Positions 44,138-57,000 of a DNA stretch of 64,000 bases are shown piece after piece; positions within the stretch are counted from its first letter, which is position 1, and every line of letters starts with the position of its first letter. The DNA lies in contig NZ_JAKJXE010000012.1 in assembly GCF_021728295.1 (NCBI RefSeq), forward strand, positions 1 to 64,000. The letters run 5' to 3'. This DNA is from Pseudomonas petrae (GTDB lineage Bacteria > Pseudomonadota > Gammaproteobacteria > Pseudomonadales > Pseudomonadaceae). The translations under genes and the position numbers were made by a program. The notes under the pieces are model-generated. The model did not search any database. It saw only the letters and a list, made by a program, of their open reading frames with translations, and had not been told where the DNA came from.

Positions 44138-46280
44138 TGATCTGCCCCTTCTTCAACGCTTCCATAACGGCGGCTTTCGGGCCGTCGGCCACGATCTGGC
44201 CGCGGTCGATGACCACCAGGCGATCAACCAGGCTGAGCAACGAAGCTCGGTGTGTCACAAGAATCACGGTCTTTTTCTCGATAACGCCATACAGGCGCTG
44301 CTTCAAACGTTCTTCGCCGGTGTTGTCCATGGCGCTGGTGGGTTCGTCGAGCAACAGGATCGGCGGATCGAGCAACAATGCCCGCGCCAGCGCGACGTTC
44401 TGCCGCTGACCACCGGAAAGGTTCTGCCCGCGCTCGCCCACCTGCAGCTCATAGCCTTGCGGATGCAGGCTGGCGAATTCATGCACGCCGGCCAGTTCAG
44501 CGGCCTGCAGCACCATCTCGTCATCCACGTAGCGCGCGCCGGAAATCAGGTTGTCGCGCAGCGTGCCGGACAGCAGTTGAATGTCCTGGGCGACGTAGCC
44601 GATGTTGTGGCGCACTTCGCTGACGTCGATCTGGCGAATGTCGACGCCATCCACCAGCAGCGAGCCTTCGTCCGGCTGATACAAACCGACCAGCAGTTTG
44701 GCCAGTGAGCTTTTGCCCGAACCGCTACGGCCGATGATGCCGACCTTTTCGCCCGGGCGAATCACCAGATTGATGTTGCGCAGCGCCAGGTTCTGCTGAT
44801 TCGGGTAAGTGAACTCAAGGTTGCGGAATTCCATGGCGCCTTGCAGGACTTGACGGCTGAGCGGACGCTCGTCGAAGTTGCGCTCCTGCGGCAGCTCCAT
44901 CATCTGATCGACCGAGACCATGGTCACTTTGGCTTGCTGATAACGCGTCAACAGCCCGGACAGTTGCGCCAAAGGGCCCAGGGCTCGACCGCTGAGCATG
45001 TAGCACGCCACGAGGCCGCCCATGCTGAGGACGCCGTCCATGATCATGTAAACGCCGAAACAGATTATCGCTACGCCGGCCAACTGCTGGATCAGCAGGG
45101 TAATGTTCATGGCAAGACCGGAAAGGACCTTGACGCGCAACTCCAGGCGGCTGAGCGTACCGATGGTGTGCTCCCACTGGTACTGACGCTCGCTTTCGGC
45201 GTTGTTGACCTTCACCGCATCAAGGCCGGCGAGGGTTTCGATCAGGCTCGACTGACGCTCGGCCCCCAACGCCATGGTGCGCTCGAGGGTGGAGGTCAGC
45301 GGCTTTTGCAGGAAGTGGCCGATGCCCAGAGCCAGCGGGAAGGCGATGATAGGAATCCACACCAGATGCCCGCCCAGCAGCGCAATCACCAGCAGGATGA
45401 TCAGCGTGAACGGCAGGTCGATGAGGCTGGTCAGGGTCAGCGACGTGAGAAAGTCACGCATGCCCTGGAACTCATGGATGTTCTGGGCGTAACTGCCGAC
45501 CCGCGCCGGGCGAAACTTCATTGCCATGCCGACGATACGTTCGAACAGCGTGGCGGAAATGATCAGGTCGGTTTTCTTGCCGGCCAGGTCCAGGCACAGA
45601 CTGCGCAGGCCCTTGAGCAGGAGGTCAAACAGGAACGCGCCACAGATACCGGTTGCCAGCACCCACAGTGTTGCAGTGGCCTGATTGGGCACGACACGGT
45701 CGTAGACGTTCATCACGAAAAGAGGGGTCGCCAGCGCAATCAGGTTGATCACGAAGCTGGCAGCGATCGCGTCGACGTAAAGCCAGCGAGACAGCTTGAG
45801 GGTGTCCTTGAACCAGGAACGAGCGCGCGGGATGAGCGAGCCCTGGGTCACGTCAAATTTATGTTGCGGCTGTGCGAAAAACACCCGACCGCTGTAATCC
45901 TGCGCCAGCGCTTCGGTTTCGATCAGCACTTCGCCGCCATTGCTTTCGCTGATCAGCAGGCGGGCCGATTCGCCCTCCCAACCGAGCAGAACGGCAGAGC
46001 GCCCTTCTTTCAGCAGCAGCAAGGCGGGCAATGCGATCTCGGGAATCTGGTTGAGCTTGCGTTGCAGCAAACGACCCTGCAAACCCGCCCGGGCTGCAGC
46101 GCGAGGCAGCAGATCCGAGCTCAGGCGCTGGTCGGGCAATGGCAGACCGGTGGTCAGCATGGCCCGGCTCGCCGGCTTGTGATGCAGGGCACAGAGTGTC
46201 AACAGCCCGTCGAGTAGCGGATCGTCGTGCTGGCTGCGTGGATCATGACCTAATTGAGCCGAAGGTAATTCCAAGTCCAC
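44127..46280 (-). CDS. lapB: LapB, type I secretion ABC transporter
   Basis: The 717-residue inner-membrane exporter drives adhesin secretion. An N-terminal C39-like domain (about 18-140) has LLTLCALHHK where active peptidases have the catalytic Cys-Gly context, so it is probably a docking domain. Six membrane helices (about 165-450) follow, then an ATPase with Walker A GRSGSGKSS, signature LSGGQRQ, Walker B ILLLDEPTS and H-loop VTHR. It sits between lapE and lapC. Confidence 0.95.
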   Translation of the reverse strand: MDLELPSAQLGHDPRSQHDDPLLDGLLTLCALHHKPASRAMLTTGLPLPDQRLSSDLLPRAAARAGLQGRLLQRKLNQIPEIALPALLLLKEGRSAVLLGWEGESARLLISESNGGEVLIETEALAQDYSGRVFFAQPQHKFDVTQGSLIPRARSWFKDTLKLSRWLYVDAIAASFVINLIALATPLFVMNVYDRVVPNQATATLWVLATGICGAFLFDLLLKGLRSLCLDLAGKKTDLIISATLFERIVGMAMKFRPARVGSYAQNIHEFQGMRDFLTSLTLTSLIDLPFTLIILLVIALLGGHLVWIPIIAFPLALGIGHFLQKPLTSTLERTMALGAERQSSLIETLAGLDAVKVNNAESERQYQWEHTIGTLSRLELRVKVLSGLAMNITLLIQQLAGVAIICFGVYMIMDGVLSMGGLVACYMLSGRALGPLAQLSGLLTRYQQAKVTMVSVDQMMELPQERNFDERPLSRQVLQGAMEFRNLEFTYPNQQNLALRNINLVIRPGEKVGIIGRSGSGKSSLAKLLVGLYQPDEGSLLVDGVDIRQIDVSEVRHNIGYVAQDIQLLSGTLRDNLISGARYVDDEMVLQAAELAGVHEFASLHPQGYELQVGERGQNLSGGQRQNVALARALLLDPPILLLDEPTSAMDNTGEERLKQRLYGVIEKKTVILVTHRASLLSLVDRLVVIDRGQIVADGPKAAVMEALKKGQISVA

Positions 46281-46329
46281 GCTGACACTCTCTTTCTTAA
46301 CGGTTAAAAGAAGCTGACTCCGTCAAGAA

Positions 46330-47679
46330 TCAGTTCATGCCCGGCAGCTGAACTGTCGGTTTCACATCGTTCTGCACAACCGATGCCATCGGCGCCACGA
46401 CGCCCTGGCTTTTTAGCAAGGTGCCCATGTCCGCCTTGATGCGGTATTGGGTGTACGTCTGCAGGTTCTTCAGTTGCACCAGACGCTGTTGCGCGGTGAA
46501 CAGCTCGTTCTCGCTGTCGAGAAGGTCGAGCAGGGTACGCTCTCCCAGACTGAATTGCTGCTGGTATGAGGTACGCACGCTGTTCGCACGCTCTACGTAC
46601 TGCTGAGCGATCGGCACCTGGGCGTTGGCGTTGTTGTAAGCGTTCCAGGCCAGGCCCAGTTCTTCGTTCAACTGACGCAACGCGTTGTTACGGATATCCA
46701 GGGCCTGGCTCGACAGGTACGACTTGGACTGCAGGTCAGCTTTGTTGCTGCCACCGGCGTACAGGTTGAAGCGCATACGGACCATGGCTTCCCAGCCATT
46801 GTTGTGGCCTTCGTCGCCGCCAATGTTGTTATCGGCATTGCGGCCCAGTTCTGCATCGAAACGCGGGTAGTAATTGGACTGCGCCGAGCTGTACTGCTTT
46901 TCAGCGGCCACGATGTCGGCTTCGGCCGAGCGCAGCACCGGGCTGTTCTCCAGCATCTGGCGGCGGGCTTCGTTCAGATCGGCGGGCATCATGGCGAACG
47001 GCGACGGTGCTTCCAGTTGGTCAGCTTCCAGACCAACGGCGCTCAGGTAGTTGGTTTGTGCGTCGGCCAGATTGGTTTGCTCGGTGATCAGGTTGTTGCG
47101 GGCCTGTGCCAGACGGGCATCAGCCTGGTCCATATCGGCCATACGACCCACACCGCGGGAAGTGCGCAGTTTGATTTGATCGTAAATACGTTCGTGACTC
47201 TTCAGATTCTCTTCGGCCAGCCGAACCATTTCACGTTGAGTAAGAACATCCAGATAGACCTGTGCAACAGTCAAACCTGTACGTTCGGTTGTATTTAACA
47301 GCGAATACGCCCGGGAATTGGCGGTGGCTTGTTGACGCGCAACTTCGTTACTTGTTGCAAAGCCATCAAACAGCATTTGCTGAAGACGGATTTGCGACTC
47401 GCCACGGTCCAGCGTCTGGTAATCATGACGACCGGTCGAGGCACGGGTGCTTGGCGTATCGGAACCGGCCCGGCCGTAGCCCGCCGTGACGTCGACACGC
47501 GGCAGGTAGCCGCCCTTTGCAGCACGGAGCGCGTAGTCCTGGGCGATACGGGCATTAATGCCGGCCTGCACCTCGGGATGCTCGTCCATGGCTTTCTGCA
47601 TGGCGGACTGTAGCGTCTGGGCCTGAACGAAGCCGGCACAAAGGATAAGGGGTACAGCAGTGAAGAGGTGCTTACGCAT
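46330..47679 (-). CDS. lapE: LapE, TolC-like outer-membrane channel
   Basis: The 449-residue outer-membrane efflux family protein has a signal peptide (about 1-20, FVQAQ) and the long-helix repeats of TolC (EHPEVQAGINARIAQ ... QQFSLGERTLLDLLDSENEL). It forms the exit duct and, in the LapA model, holds the anchored adhesin in the outer membrane. It is the first gene of the secretion unit and is divergent from the adhesin. Confidence 0.94.
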   Translation of the reverse strand: MRKHLFTAVPLILCAGFVQAQTLQSAMQKAMDEHPEVQAGINARIAQDYALRAAKGGYLPRVDVTAGYGRAGSDTPSTRASTGRHDYQTLDRGESQIRLQQMLFDGFATSNEVARQQATANSRAYSLLNTTERTGLTVAQVYLDVLTQREMVRLAEENLKSHERIYDQIKLRTSRGVGRMADMDQADARLAQARNNLITEQTNLADAQTNYLSAVGLEADQLEAPSPFAMMPADLNEARRQMLENSPVLRSAEADIVAAEKQYSSAQSNYYPRFDAELGRNADNNIGGDEGHNNGWEAMVRMRFNLYAGGSNKADLQSKSYLSSQALDIRNNALRQLNEELGLAWNAYNNANAQVPIAQQYVERANSVRTSYQQQFSLGERTLLDLLDSENELFTAQQRLVQLKNLQTYTQYRIKADMGTLLKSQGVVAPMASVVQNDVKPTVQLPGMN

Positions 47680-48079
47680 TTTGGTGATTCCCGAGAACGT
47701 ACTTGTTCAAAATGCAGCAATACACACTGCCGCATCGTAAAAATGGCCATTGAAGTGATCGTTTCGAGAGTGTTCTGAAGGGCGCTTGCGATCACACTGC
47801 AGAAATACGCGATCTCATCAAATATCAATGTGACATTACGGATGCGATTGTTTAGGATGTCGCCGAATAGGTCAATACTTTGGCAGAAAGTTAATTCCTG
47901 AGCCGACCTGCTGTTAATAAATTGACGCCAGATTACGAGCAACTTAATAAGTTCCCTAACTTGTTATCTGGCAATGAACAAATGCAAATCTTTACGTATT
48001 CCAGTAATGAAGCGGCGTTAGTTAAGGCCGGTCGGCATGATGGATACCAACTGAACGGTAATTTCGGAGAGTCACCCCC
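47680..48079. promoter_or_regulatory. Divergent control region between lapE and the adhesin
   Basis: These 400 AT-richer bases contain no gene. On the plus strand TTGACG (47922-47927) and TAATAA (47945-47950) with 17 bp between them form a good sigma-70 promoter for the adhesin, giving a leader of about 120 nt. The adhesin ATG follows GGAGAG. No equally clear promoter for lapE was found. FleQ control, known for lapA in other pseudomonads, could not be verified by eye. Confidence 0.55.
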
Positions 48080-51000
48080 ATGAGCAGTGTTGTTGCCATC
48101 GTCAAAAGCATTGTTGGCCAAGTCGTCGCAGTTTCCCCGGAAGGGATTCGTCGTGTGCTCATCGAGGGTGACCGGTTGTTCACCGGCGAGCAGGTTCTGA
48201 CAGGCCCGGGAGGCGCAGTCACGCTGCAGCTTGCTGATGGCCGTCAACTGGACATCGGCCGTGACAGCCAGTGGAGCGCAGACGCCCCGGCTTCCACCAC
48301 CGACCTTGCCGAAGCCACCGCCCAAGCGGCACCGTCAGTTGCTGAATTGCAGCAAGCCATTGCGGCCGGCGCCGACCCGACCAAAGACCTCGAAGCCACT
48401 GCAGCGGGTCCGCAAGCAGCGCCAGGTGATGGCGGCAACGCAGGCGGCGGCCACAGCGTGGTGATGCTCACCGAGACGGCGGGCGAAGTGAGTCCGACCA
48501 TCGGCTTTCCGACCAACGGTCTGGGAACGACGGCCGCGCCGCCTCCTACGCTGAGCAACGGCCTGGCGATCGACAACGGCAACGGCAACACCGTAGTCCC
48601 GCAGCCGACTGGCACCGTGACACTGACCGCCACCCAGACGCTGACCGAAGCAGGCGGCGCGCTGGTTTACACGGCGAACGTCACTCAGGCACCAACGTCG
48701 GACCTGACGATTACCCTGTCCAACGGTTCGACCATTGTCGTTCGTGGCGGCGACACGTCGGGCTCCACCACTGTTCAAGTGGCTGACATCAACACGCCGT
48801 ACATCGACCCTTCCGTCATCAGCACCACGATCACTGGCACAACGGGCGGTGGCGGCCTGGTCGTGACGACCGACCCGACTCCGGCGGTGACCACCATCAC
48901 CGACACCATCGACACCACCACGGTCAGCCTCAGCGCTGCGCCGACGTCTGTCGAAGGCACCTCGATCACCTACACCGCAACACTGACCAACCCGGCACAG
49001 ACCCAGGTCAACGTTACCCTGTCCGACGGTTCGACCATTACTATTCGTGCGGGCGAGTCCACCGGTTCGGTCGTCGTCGCGGCTCCCGCCAATGACGTCT
49101 ACAACACCAACACCGTTATCAGCACCACGATCACCGGCGCGACCGGCGGCAACTTTGAAAGCCTGGTGCCAAACCCGGCCCCGGCCGTGGTGCAGATCGT
49201 CGACACCATCGACACCACCGTTGCCAGCATCACCGGCACCCAGTCGGTGGTTGAAGGCCAGGCCGCCACGTACACGATTACGCTGAGCAACCCGGCGCAG
49301 ACTGAAGTCACGATCAACCTGACCTACAGCGGCACCGCAGCCAACGGCACCGACTACACGCAAGTGGTCAGCGTGAAGATCCCTGCCAACAGCAGCAGCG
49401 TGACCTTCGACCTGAATACCCTTAATGACACGATCCCGGAAGGCGTTGAAAACGTCACCGTCGCGATCGGCGCCATCACCGGCGGCAACTTCGAGAACAT
49501 CGTTGCCAGCGCGACCAACGGCAGCGTCACCACCACCATCACTGACAACGACTCTCTGCCGGTTGTCGATCCGAATGGCGGCGGTAACGGCACCAACAGT
49601 GAAACCACTTTCACCGAAGGCCAGGCCGGCGTTTCGATCGCCGATCAGTTGACCGTCACCGACGCCGACAGCCCGACCCTGCAAGGCGCGAAAGTCACCC
49701 TGACCAACGCTCAGGACGCCGACACCCTGGTGGTGGGCAGCCCGAACGCGAACATCGCGGTCACTACGGCCACCGTCAACGGCCAGATCGTACTGACCCT
49801 GACTGGCGCAGCCACCGCTGCCGAATACGAAGCCGTGATCAAGTCGATCACCTTCCAGAACAGCAGCCAGGACCCGAGCGTCGCTGATCGCACCATCACC
49901 GTGACCGTCAACGACGGCCAGAACGATTCCGTACCGGCCACCAGCATCGTGCACGTCGTCGCCGTCAATGACGCCCCGACCGTCACGTTCACCAGCACCG
50001 ATTACGTCGAAAACGGCGCGCCTCAGGCACTGGTCAACAACCTGCAGATCGGCGACGTCGACGGCGGCCAGTTGAGCGGCGCGAAGATCACCGTGACTGG
50101 CGTTCAGGCCGAAGACCTGATCGCTTCGCCGTCCTTCCAGGGTGGCAACACCGGCACCACGGCTTCGGGCATCAGCTACACGCTGGGCAACGACGCCAAC
50201 GGCAACGTCGTCATTCAGTTGAGCGGCAACGCCTCGATCGCCGACTACACCACGCTGATCAACTCGATCACTTACGCCAACAGCAGTGACGCCCCGATCA
50301 CCACCCCACGTGGCGTGACGATCGAAGTGACTGACGTGGACACCCACGGCACGAACAACCTGACGGGCAGCGCCACCGGTGAAGTCGACATCACCCCGGT
50401 CAACGATGCGCCGACCGTCATCGACGCATCGGGCAAAGGCGACGAAGACACCACCATCGCGGTCAAGCTGACCGGCACTGACGTCGACGGTACCATCGAC
50501 CACTTCAACCTGGTCACCCTGGCGGCCAACGGCACGTTCTACGCCGATGCCGCCGGTACCCAGGCGCTGACCAACCTCAGCAACATCGCCGCCACCGCCA
50601 ACGGCGCCACGATCTACTTCAAGCCGAACGCCAACTGGGCGGGCGACACCAGCTTCACCTACACCGCTGTCGACAATCAGGGCCAGCCAGCCGGCGCGCC
50701 AGCCAACGGCATCATCAACGTCACGCCAGTGGCCGATGCCCCGATCGTGACCGTTGCCGACGCCCAAGGCGCTGAAGACACGGCGATCAAGCTGACCCTG
50801 AGCACCGCGCTGGTCGACACCGATGGCTCCGAATCCCTGGGCCCGCTTGTTGTGTCCGGCATTCCGGTCGGCGCCGTGCTGACTGACGGCACCCACAGCT
50901 ACACCTCGATTCCGACAGGCGACGGCGCTGTTTACATCGACGGTTGGGATTTGAACAACCTGACGATCACCCCGCCGAAAGACTTCAACGGCCCGATCAC

Positions 51001-54000
51001 CCTGCAAGTGAGCTCGACGTCGACCGAAGGCGCCAACAAGGATTCGGCCACCACGACACAGCCCCTGATCGTCAACGTGACGCCAGTAAACGACGGTCCG
51101 GCGGTCAACTTCGACAGCGTGACCTACACCGAAAACGGCGCGCCGATCGCGCTGGTCAACAACTTCAGCATCACCGACATCGACAGCACCCAACTGAGCA
51201 GCGCGAAAATCACGCTGACCGGTATTCAGGCTGAAGACCTCGTTGTGTCCCAGTACTACAAAGGCGGCACCACGGGTGTTACCGACCTGGGCATCACCTA
51301 CACGCTGAGCAACGACGCCAACGGCAACATCGTGATCGACCTGACGGGCAATGCCTCGGTCGCCAACTATGAAACCCTGATCAAGTCGCTTACTTACGCC
51401 GACAACAGCGAAAACCCGAGCACCGTACCGCGCGGCGTGACCATCTCGGTCACCGACCTTGACGCCAACGGCACCACTAACCTGACCGCGGTGCACGACG
51501 GCCAGATCAACGTGATCGCCGTCAACGACGCGCCGACCGTCAACGCAGCATTGGGCCAGGGCGACGAAGACACAGCGATCGCGGTCAAGCTGACCGGCGC
51601 AGACGTTGACGGCACCATTGACCACTTCAACCTGGTCACCATGGCCGAGCACGGCAAGTTCTACGCCGATGCCGCCGGTACTCAGGAGCTGACCAACCTC
51701 AGCAACATCGCCGCCAGCAACAACAGCGCGACGATCTACTTCAAGCCGGATGCCAACTGGGCCGGTGACACCAACTTCACCTACACCGCTGTCGACAATC
51801 AGAACCTGCCAGCGGGCGCGCCAGCCAACGGCATCATCAACGTCACGCCGGTGGCCGATGCCCCGATCGTCACCGTTGCCGACGCACAAGGTAATGAAGA
51901 TTCGGCGATCAAGCTGAACGTGAGCACTGCGCTGGTCGACACCGATGGCTCGGAATCCCTTGGCCCGTTCGTGGTGTCCGGTATTCCAGTGGGCGCCGTG
52001 CTGACTGACGGCACCCACAGCTACACTTCGATTCCGACAGGCGACGGCGCGGTCTACATCAATGGCTGGGACCTGACCAACCTGACGATCACGCCGCCGA
52101 AAGACTTCAACGGCCCGATCACCCTGCAAGTGAGCTCGACCTCCACTGAGCTGACCGGCCAATCGGCAACCACGACTGTGCCCCTGACTGTCAACGTCGG
52201 GCCGGTCAACGACGCACCGACCGTCACCTTCACCAACCCTGACTACGTCGAAAACGGCGCACCTCAGGCATTGGTCAGCAACCTGCAGATCGGCGACGTC
52301 GACAGCAGCCAGCTGAGCAGCGCGAAAATCACGCTGACCGGCATTCAGGCCGAAGACCTGATCGTTTCCCAGTACTACAAAGGTGGCAACAGCGGCACCA
52401 CCGACCTGGGCATCAGCTACAACCTGAGCAACGACGCCAACGGCAACATCGTTATCGACCTGACCGGCAAGGCGTCCATCGCCGACTACACCACGCTGAT
52501 CAACTCGATCACCTACGCCAACAGCAGCGATAACCCGAGCACCACGCCGCGTGGCGTGACCATCGAAGTGACCGACGTTGATGCCAATGGCACCAACAAC
52601 CTGTCGGGCAGCGCCACCGGTGAAATCGACGTGACGGCGGTCAACGATGCACCGACCGTGAACACCGCGTCCGGCCAGGGCAACGAAGACACGCTCATCG
52701 CCGTCAAGCTGACTGGCGCTGATGTCGATGGCACCATCGGCCACTTCAATCTGGTCAATGCGCCAGCCAACGGCACGTTCTATTCCGACGCTGCCGGCAC
52801 CCAACCACTGACCAACTTGAGCAACATCGTCGCCAGCAACAATGGCGCGACGATCTACTTCAAGCCAGACGCCAACTGGGCGGGCGACACCAACTTCACC
52901 TACACCGCAGTCGACAACCAGAACCTGCCAGCCGGCACTCCGGCAACTGGCACGATCAACGTCACGCCGGTGGCTGATGCCCCGATCGTCACCGTCACCA
53001 ACGCCCAGGGCGCTGAAGATTCGGCGATCAAGATCAGCGTCGGCACTGCACTGGTCGACACCGATGGTTCGGAAAGCCTGAGCGGCCTGACCGTGGGCGG
53101 TATTCCGGTCGGCGCTGTGCTGACCGATGGCAAAAACAGCTACACCTCGATCCCGACCGGCGATGGCAAAGTCGTGATCGATGGTTGGGACCTGACCAAG
53201 CTGACCCTGACGCCACCGGCTGACTTCAACGGCCCGATCACCCTGCAAGTGAGCTCGACGTCGACTGAACTCACCGGCCAGAAAGCGACCACCACTGAGT
53301 CGCTGACCGTCAACGTCGCGCCAGTCAACGATGCGCCGGTAGTCAACGCTGCTTCGGGTGCTGGCAACGAAGACACCACCATCGCCGTCAAGCTGTCCGG
53401 CTCTGACGTCGACGGCACCATCGGCCACTTCAACCTGGTCAGTGCGCCTGCGCACGGCACGTTCTACTCGGACGCCGCCGGCACCCAACCGCTGACCAAC
53501 TTGAGCAACATCGCCGCCAGCAACAATGGCGCGACGATCTACTTCAAGCCAGACGCCAACTGGGCCGGTGACACCAACTTCACTTACACCGCTGTCGACA
53601 ACCAGAACCTGCCAGCAGGCGTTCCGGCAACTGGCACGATCAACGTCACGCCTGTGGCTGATGCCCCGATCGTTACCGTCACCACCGCCCAGGGCGATGA
53701 AGACACCGCAATCAAGATCAGCGTCGGCACTGCACTGGTCGACACCGACGGTTCGGAAAGCCTGAGCGGCCTGACCGTGGGCGGCATTCCGGTCGGTGGC
53801 GTGCTGACCGATGGCACCCACACCTACACGTCCATTTCGACCGGCGACGGCAAAGTCGTTATCGACGGCTGGGATTTGACCAAGCTGACCCTGACGCCAC
53901 CGGCTGACTTCAATGGCTCGATCACCCTGCAAGTGAGCTCGACCTCGACTGAACTCACCGGCCAGAAAGCGACCACCACCGAGTCGCTGACCGTTAACGT

Positions 54001-57000
54001 CGCGCCAGTCAACGACGCGCCGGTTGTTAACGCCGCGTCGGGTGCAGGCAACGAAGATACTATCGTTGCCGTCAAGCTGACGGGCTCTGACGTGGACGGC
54101 ACCATTGACCACTTCAATCTGGTCAACACGCCTGCCAACGGCACGTTCTACTCGGACGCGGCCGGTACTCAGCCGCTGACCAACTTGAATGACATCACCG
54201 CCACCAACAACGGTGCGACGATCTACTTCAAGCCGGACGCGAACTGGAATGGCAGCACGCCATTCACCTACACCGCTGTCGACAACCAGGGCCTGGCTTC
54301 CACCACCCCGGCAACCGGCACCATCACGGTTACGCCCGTCAACGACGCGCCTGTCGTCAACTTCGGCAGCATCACCTACACCGAAAACGGTGCGCCGATC
54401 GCGATCGTCAAAGACTTCAGCATTACCGACGTTGACAGCACTGAGTTGAGCAGCGCGAAAATCACGCTGACCGGCATCAAGGGCGAAGACCTGATCGTTT
54501 CCCAGTACTACAAAGGTGGCACCGACGGCTCCACCGATCTGGGCATCAAGTACACGCTGAGCAACGACGCCAACGGCAACATCGTTATCGACCTGACCGG
54601 CAAGGCTTCGGTTGCCAATTACGAAACCCTGATCAAGTCGATCACCTACGCCGACAACAGCGAGAACCCAAGCACCACGCCACGTGGCGTGACCATCGCG
54701 GTTACTGACGCTGATGCCAATGGCACCAATAACCTGACCGTCGTTCACGACAGCCAGATCAACGTGATTGCCGTCAACGATGCGCCGGTGACCAAGCCAG
54801 CAGCGGCCACGGGCGATGAAGACAACACCATCGCGGTCAAACTGACCGGCACCGATGTCGACGGCACCATCGACCACTTCAACCTGGTCAACCTGGGTCA
54901 GCACGGCACGTTCTACGCCGATACCGCAGGCACTCAGGCACTGGACGGCACCAGCGTCATCAAGGCGACCGGCAACAGCGCAACCGTTTACTTCAAGCCG
55001 GACGGCGACTGGAGCGGCAGCACCAAGTTCACCTACACCGCCGTCGACAATCAGGGGCAGGCAGACACCACACCGGCCACCGGCACCATCACGGTCAACC
55101 CGGTCACCGACACCCCTGCCCTGTCTCTTGTGGACGACCAGACCGTTGCTTCGCTGAACGTGAACGGCGCGACCACAACCGTGATCGGCAACATCGGCAG
55201 CGGCGCGTGGCACACCGACAACAGCGGCGGCACCGTTGAAATCCGCACCCCGGGCACCTACGGCGTTGCCGGCAACAGCAACAACAGCCAAGTGCTGGAG
55301 CTGGAGCGCAACAGCGGTGACCCGAGCAACCTGTACACCAACATCAATGCCAAAGCCGGCGCGACCTACTCCGTTTCGGTCGATTATTCGGTCCGTGCAG
55401 GCGCGGTCGACAACTCACTGATCAACGTCTTCTGGGGCGGCAAGCTGGTCGGCACGCTGAGCAATACCATGGTAGGTCTGAAGACCTACACCTTCGACGT
55501 GCCGGTCACCACCGACGGCAGCGCGAAGCTGGAATTCAAGGCCGGCGACGCGAACTCCTTGGGCGGCGTGGTCAACAACATCAGCGTCACCGAGCACCTG
55601 AACAGCGGCCTGGAAGACAACGCGATTCTGCTGTCGACCATCAAGGCAGCGACCACTGACGTCGACGGTTCCGAAAGCCTGACCGTCAGCATGAAGGGCA
55701 TCCCGGTTGGCGCTTCCCTGAGCGACGGCACGCACACCTTCAACGCCACCGCCGGGGCAACCGCCACGGACGTGACCGATTGGGACCTGAGCAAACTCAA
55801 GCTCACCCCGCCTGCCAACTTCAGCGGTGACATCGCTCTGACCGTCACTGCTACCGCGCAAGACGGCGCTGCGGCTCCGGTCAGCAAAGACCTGACGTTC
55901 AACGTCCATGTGGCGGCGGTTGCAGACGCCCCGACCGTGATCGCCCCTGCCGTCACCGGCCCGGAAGACACGGCCATCCACCTGAACATCGGCACCACGC
56001 TGGTCGATAACGACGGTTCCGAAAGCCTGACCCACCTGACTGTTTCCGGCGTTCCGGTCGGTGCCGTCGTCACTGATGGCACTCACAGCTACACGTCAAC
56101 TGCCGGCGGCAACGGCACTGCAGCGCTCGACGGCTGGGACCTGACCAAGGTGACCATCACGCCACCGGAGAACTTCAACGGCCAGATCAACCTGATCGTC
56201 AACTCGACGTCCACCGAACTGAACGGCCCGTCCGCGACGACCCAACAGCCGCTGACCGTTACCGTGACGCCAGTGAACGACGCACCGGTCGTGAATTTCG
56301 GCAGCATCACCTACACCGAAAACGGCGCGCCGATCGCGATTGTCAAAGACTTCAGCATCGCCGACATCGACAGCACCCAGCTGAGCAGCGCGAAAATCAC
56401 GCTGACCGGCATTCAGGCTGAAGACCTGGTGGTGTCCCAGTACTACAAAGGCGGCACTGACGGCACCACCGATCTGGGCATCAAGTACACACTGAGCAAC
56501 GACGCCAACGGCAACATCGTTATCGATCTGACCGGCAAGGCTTCGGTTGCCAATTACGAAACCCTGATCAAGTCGATTACTTACGCCGACAACAGCGACA
56601 ACCCGAACACCGCGCCACGCGGCGTGACCATCGCCGTGACTGACGCCGATGCCAACGGCACTGACAACCTGACTGTGGTCCACAACAGCCAGATCAACGT
56701 GATTGCCGTGAACGATGCGCCAGTCATCGGCCATACCGGGACGGGCAAAGAGTTCGGCAACACCTGGAACGAAACCCTGGTCGGCGGCGATGTCACCGCG
56801 CCGGGCAAAGGCCCAGGTCAGATCGCTCGCGATTTCACCCTGAACGACGCTGACAGCACCACGCTGAAAAGCGCGACCGTCACGCTGACCAACTTCAAGG
56901 ACGGCGATGTCCTGAATGTCGGCAAACCGGGCGCCCTGACCTACACCGTCAGTGATGTAAAAGACGCTTCCGGTGCAGTGACCGGCAAGACCATCACGTT

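Noticed and set aside
48335..55291. A 2318-codon open frame on the strand opposite the adhesin
   Set aside because: It mirrors the repetitive, Gly/Thr/Asp-rich codon pattern of the adhesin, has no domain I can recognise, no ribosome binding site and no plausible composition. It is a by-product of the repeat codon usage; the 1313-codon antisense frame at 56096-60037 is the same.
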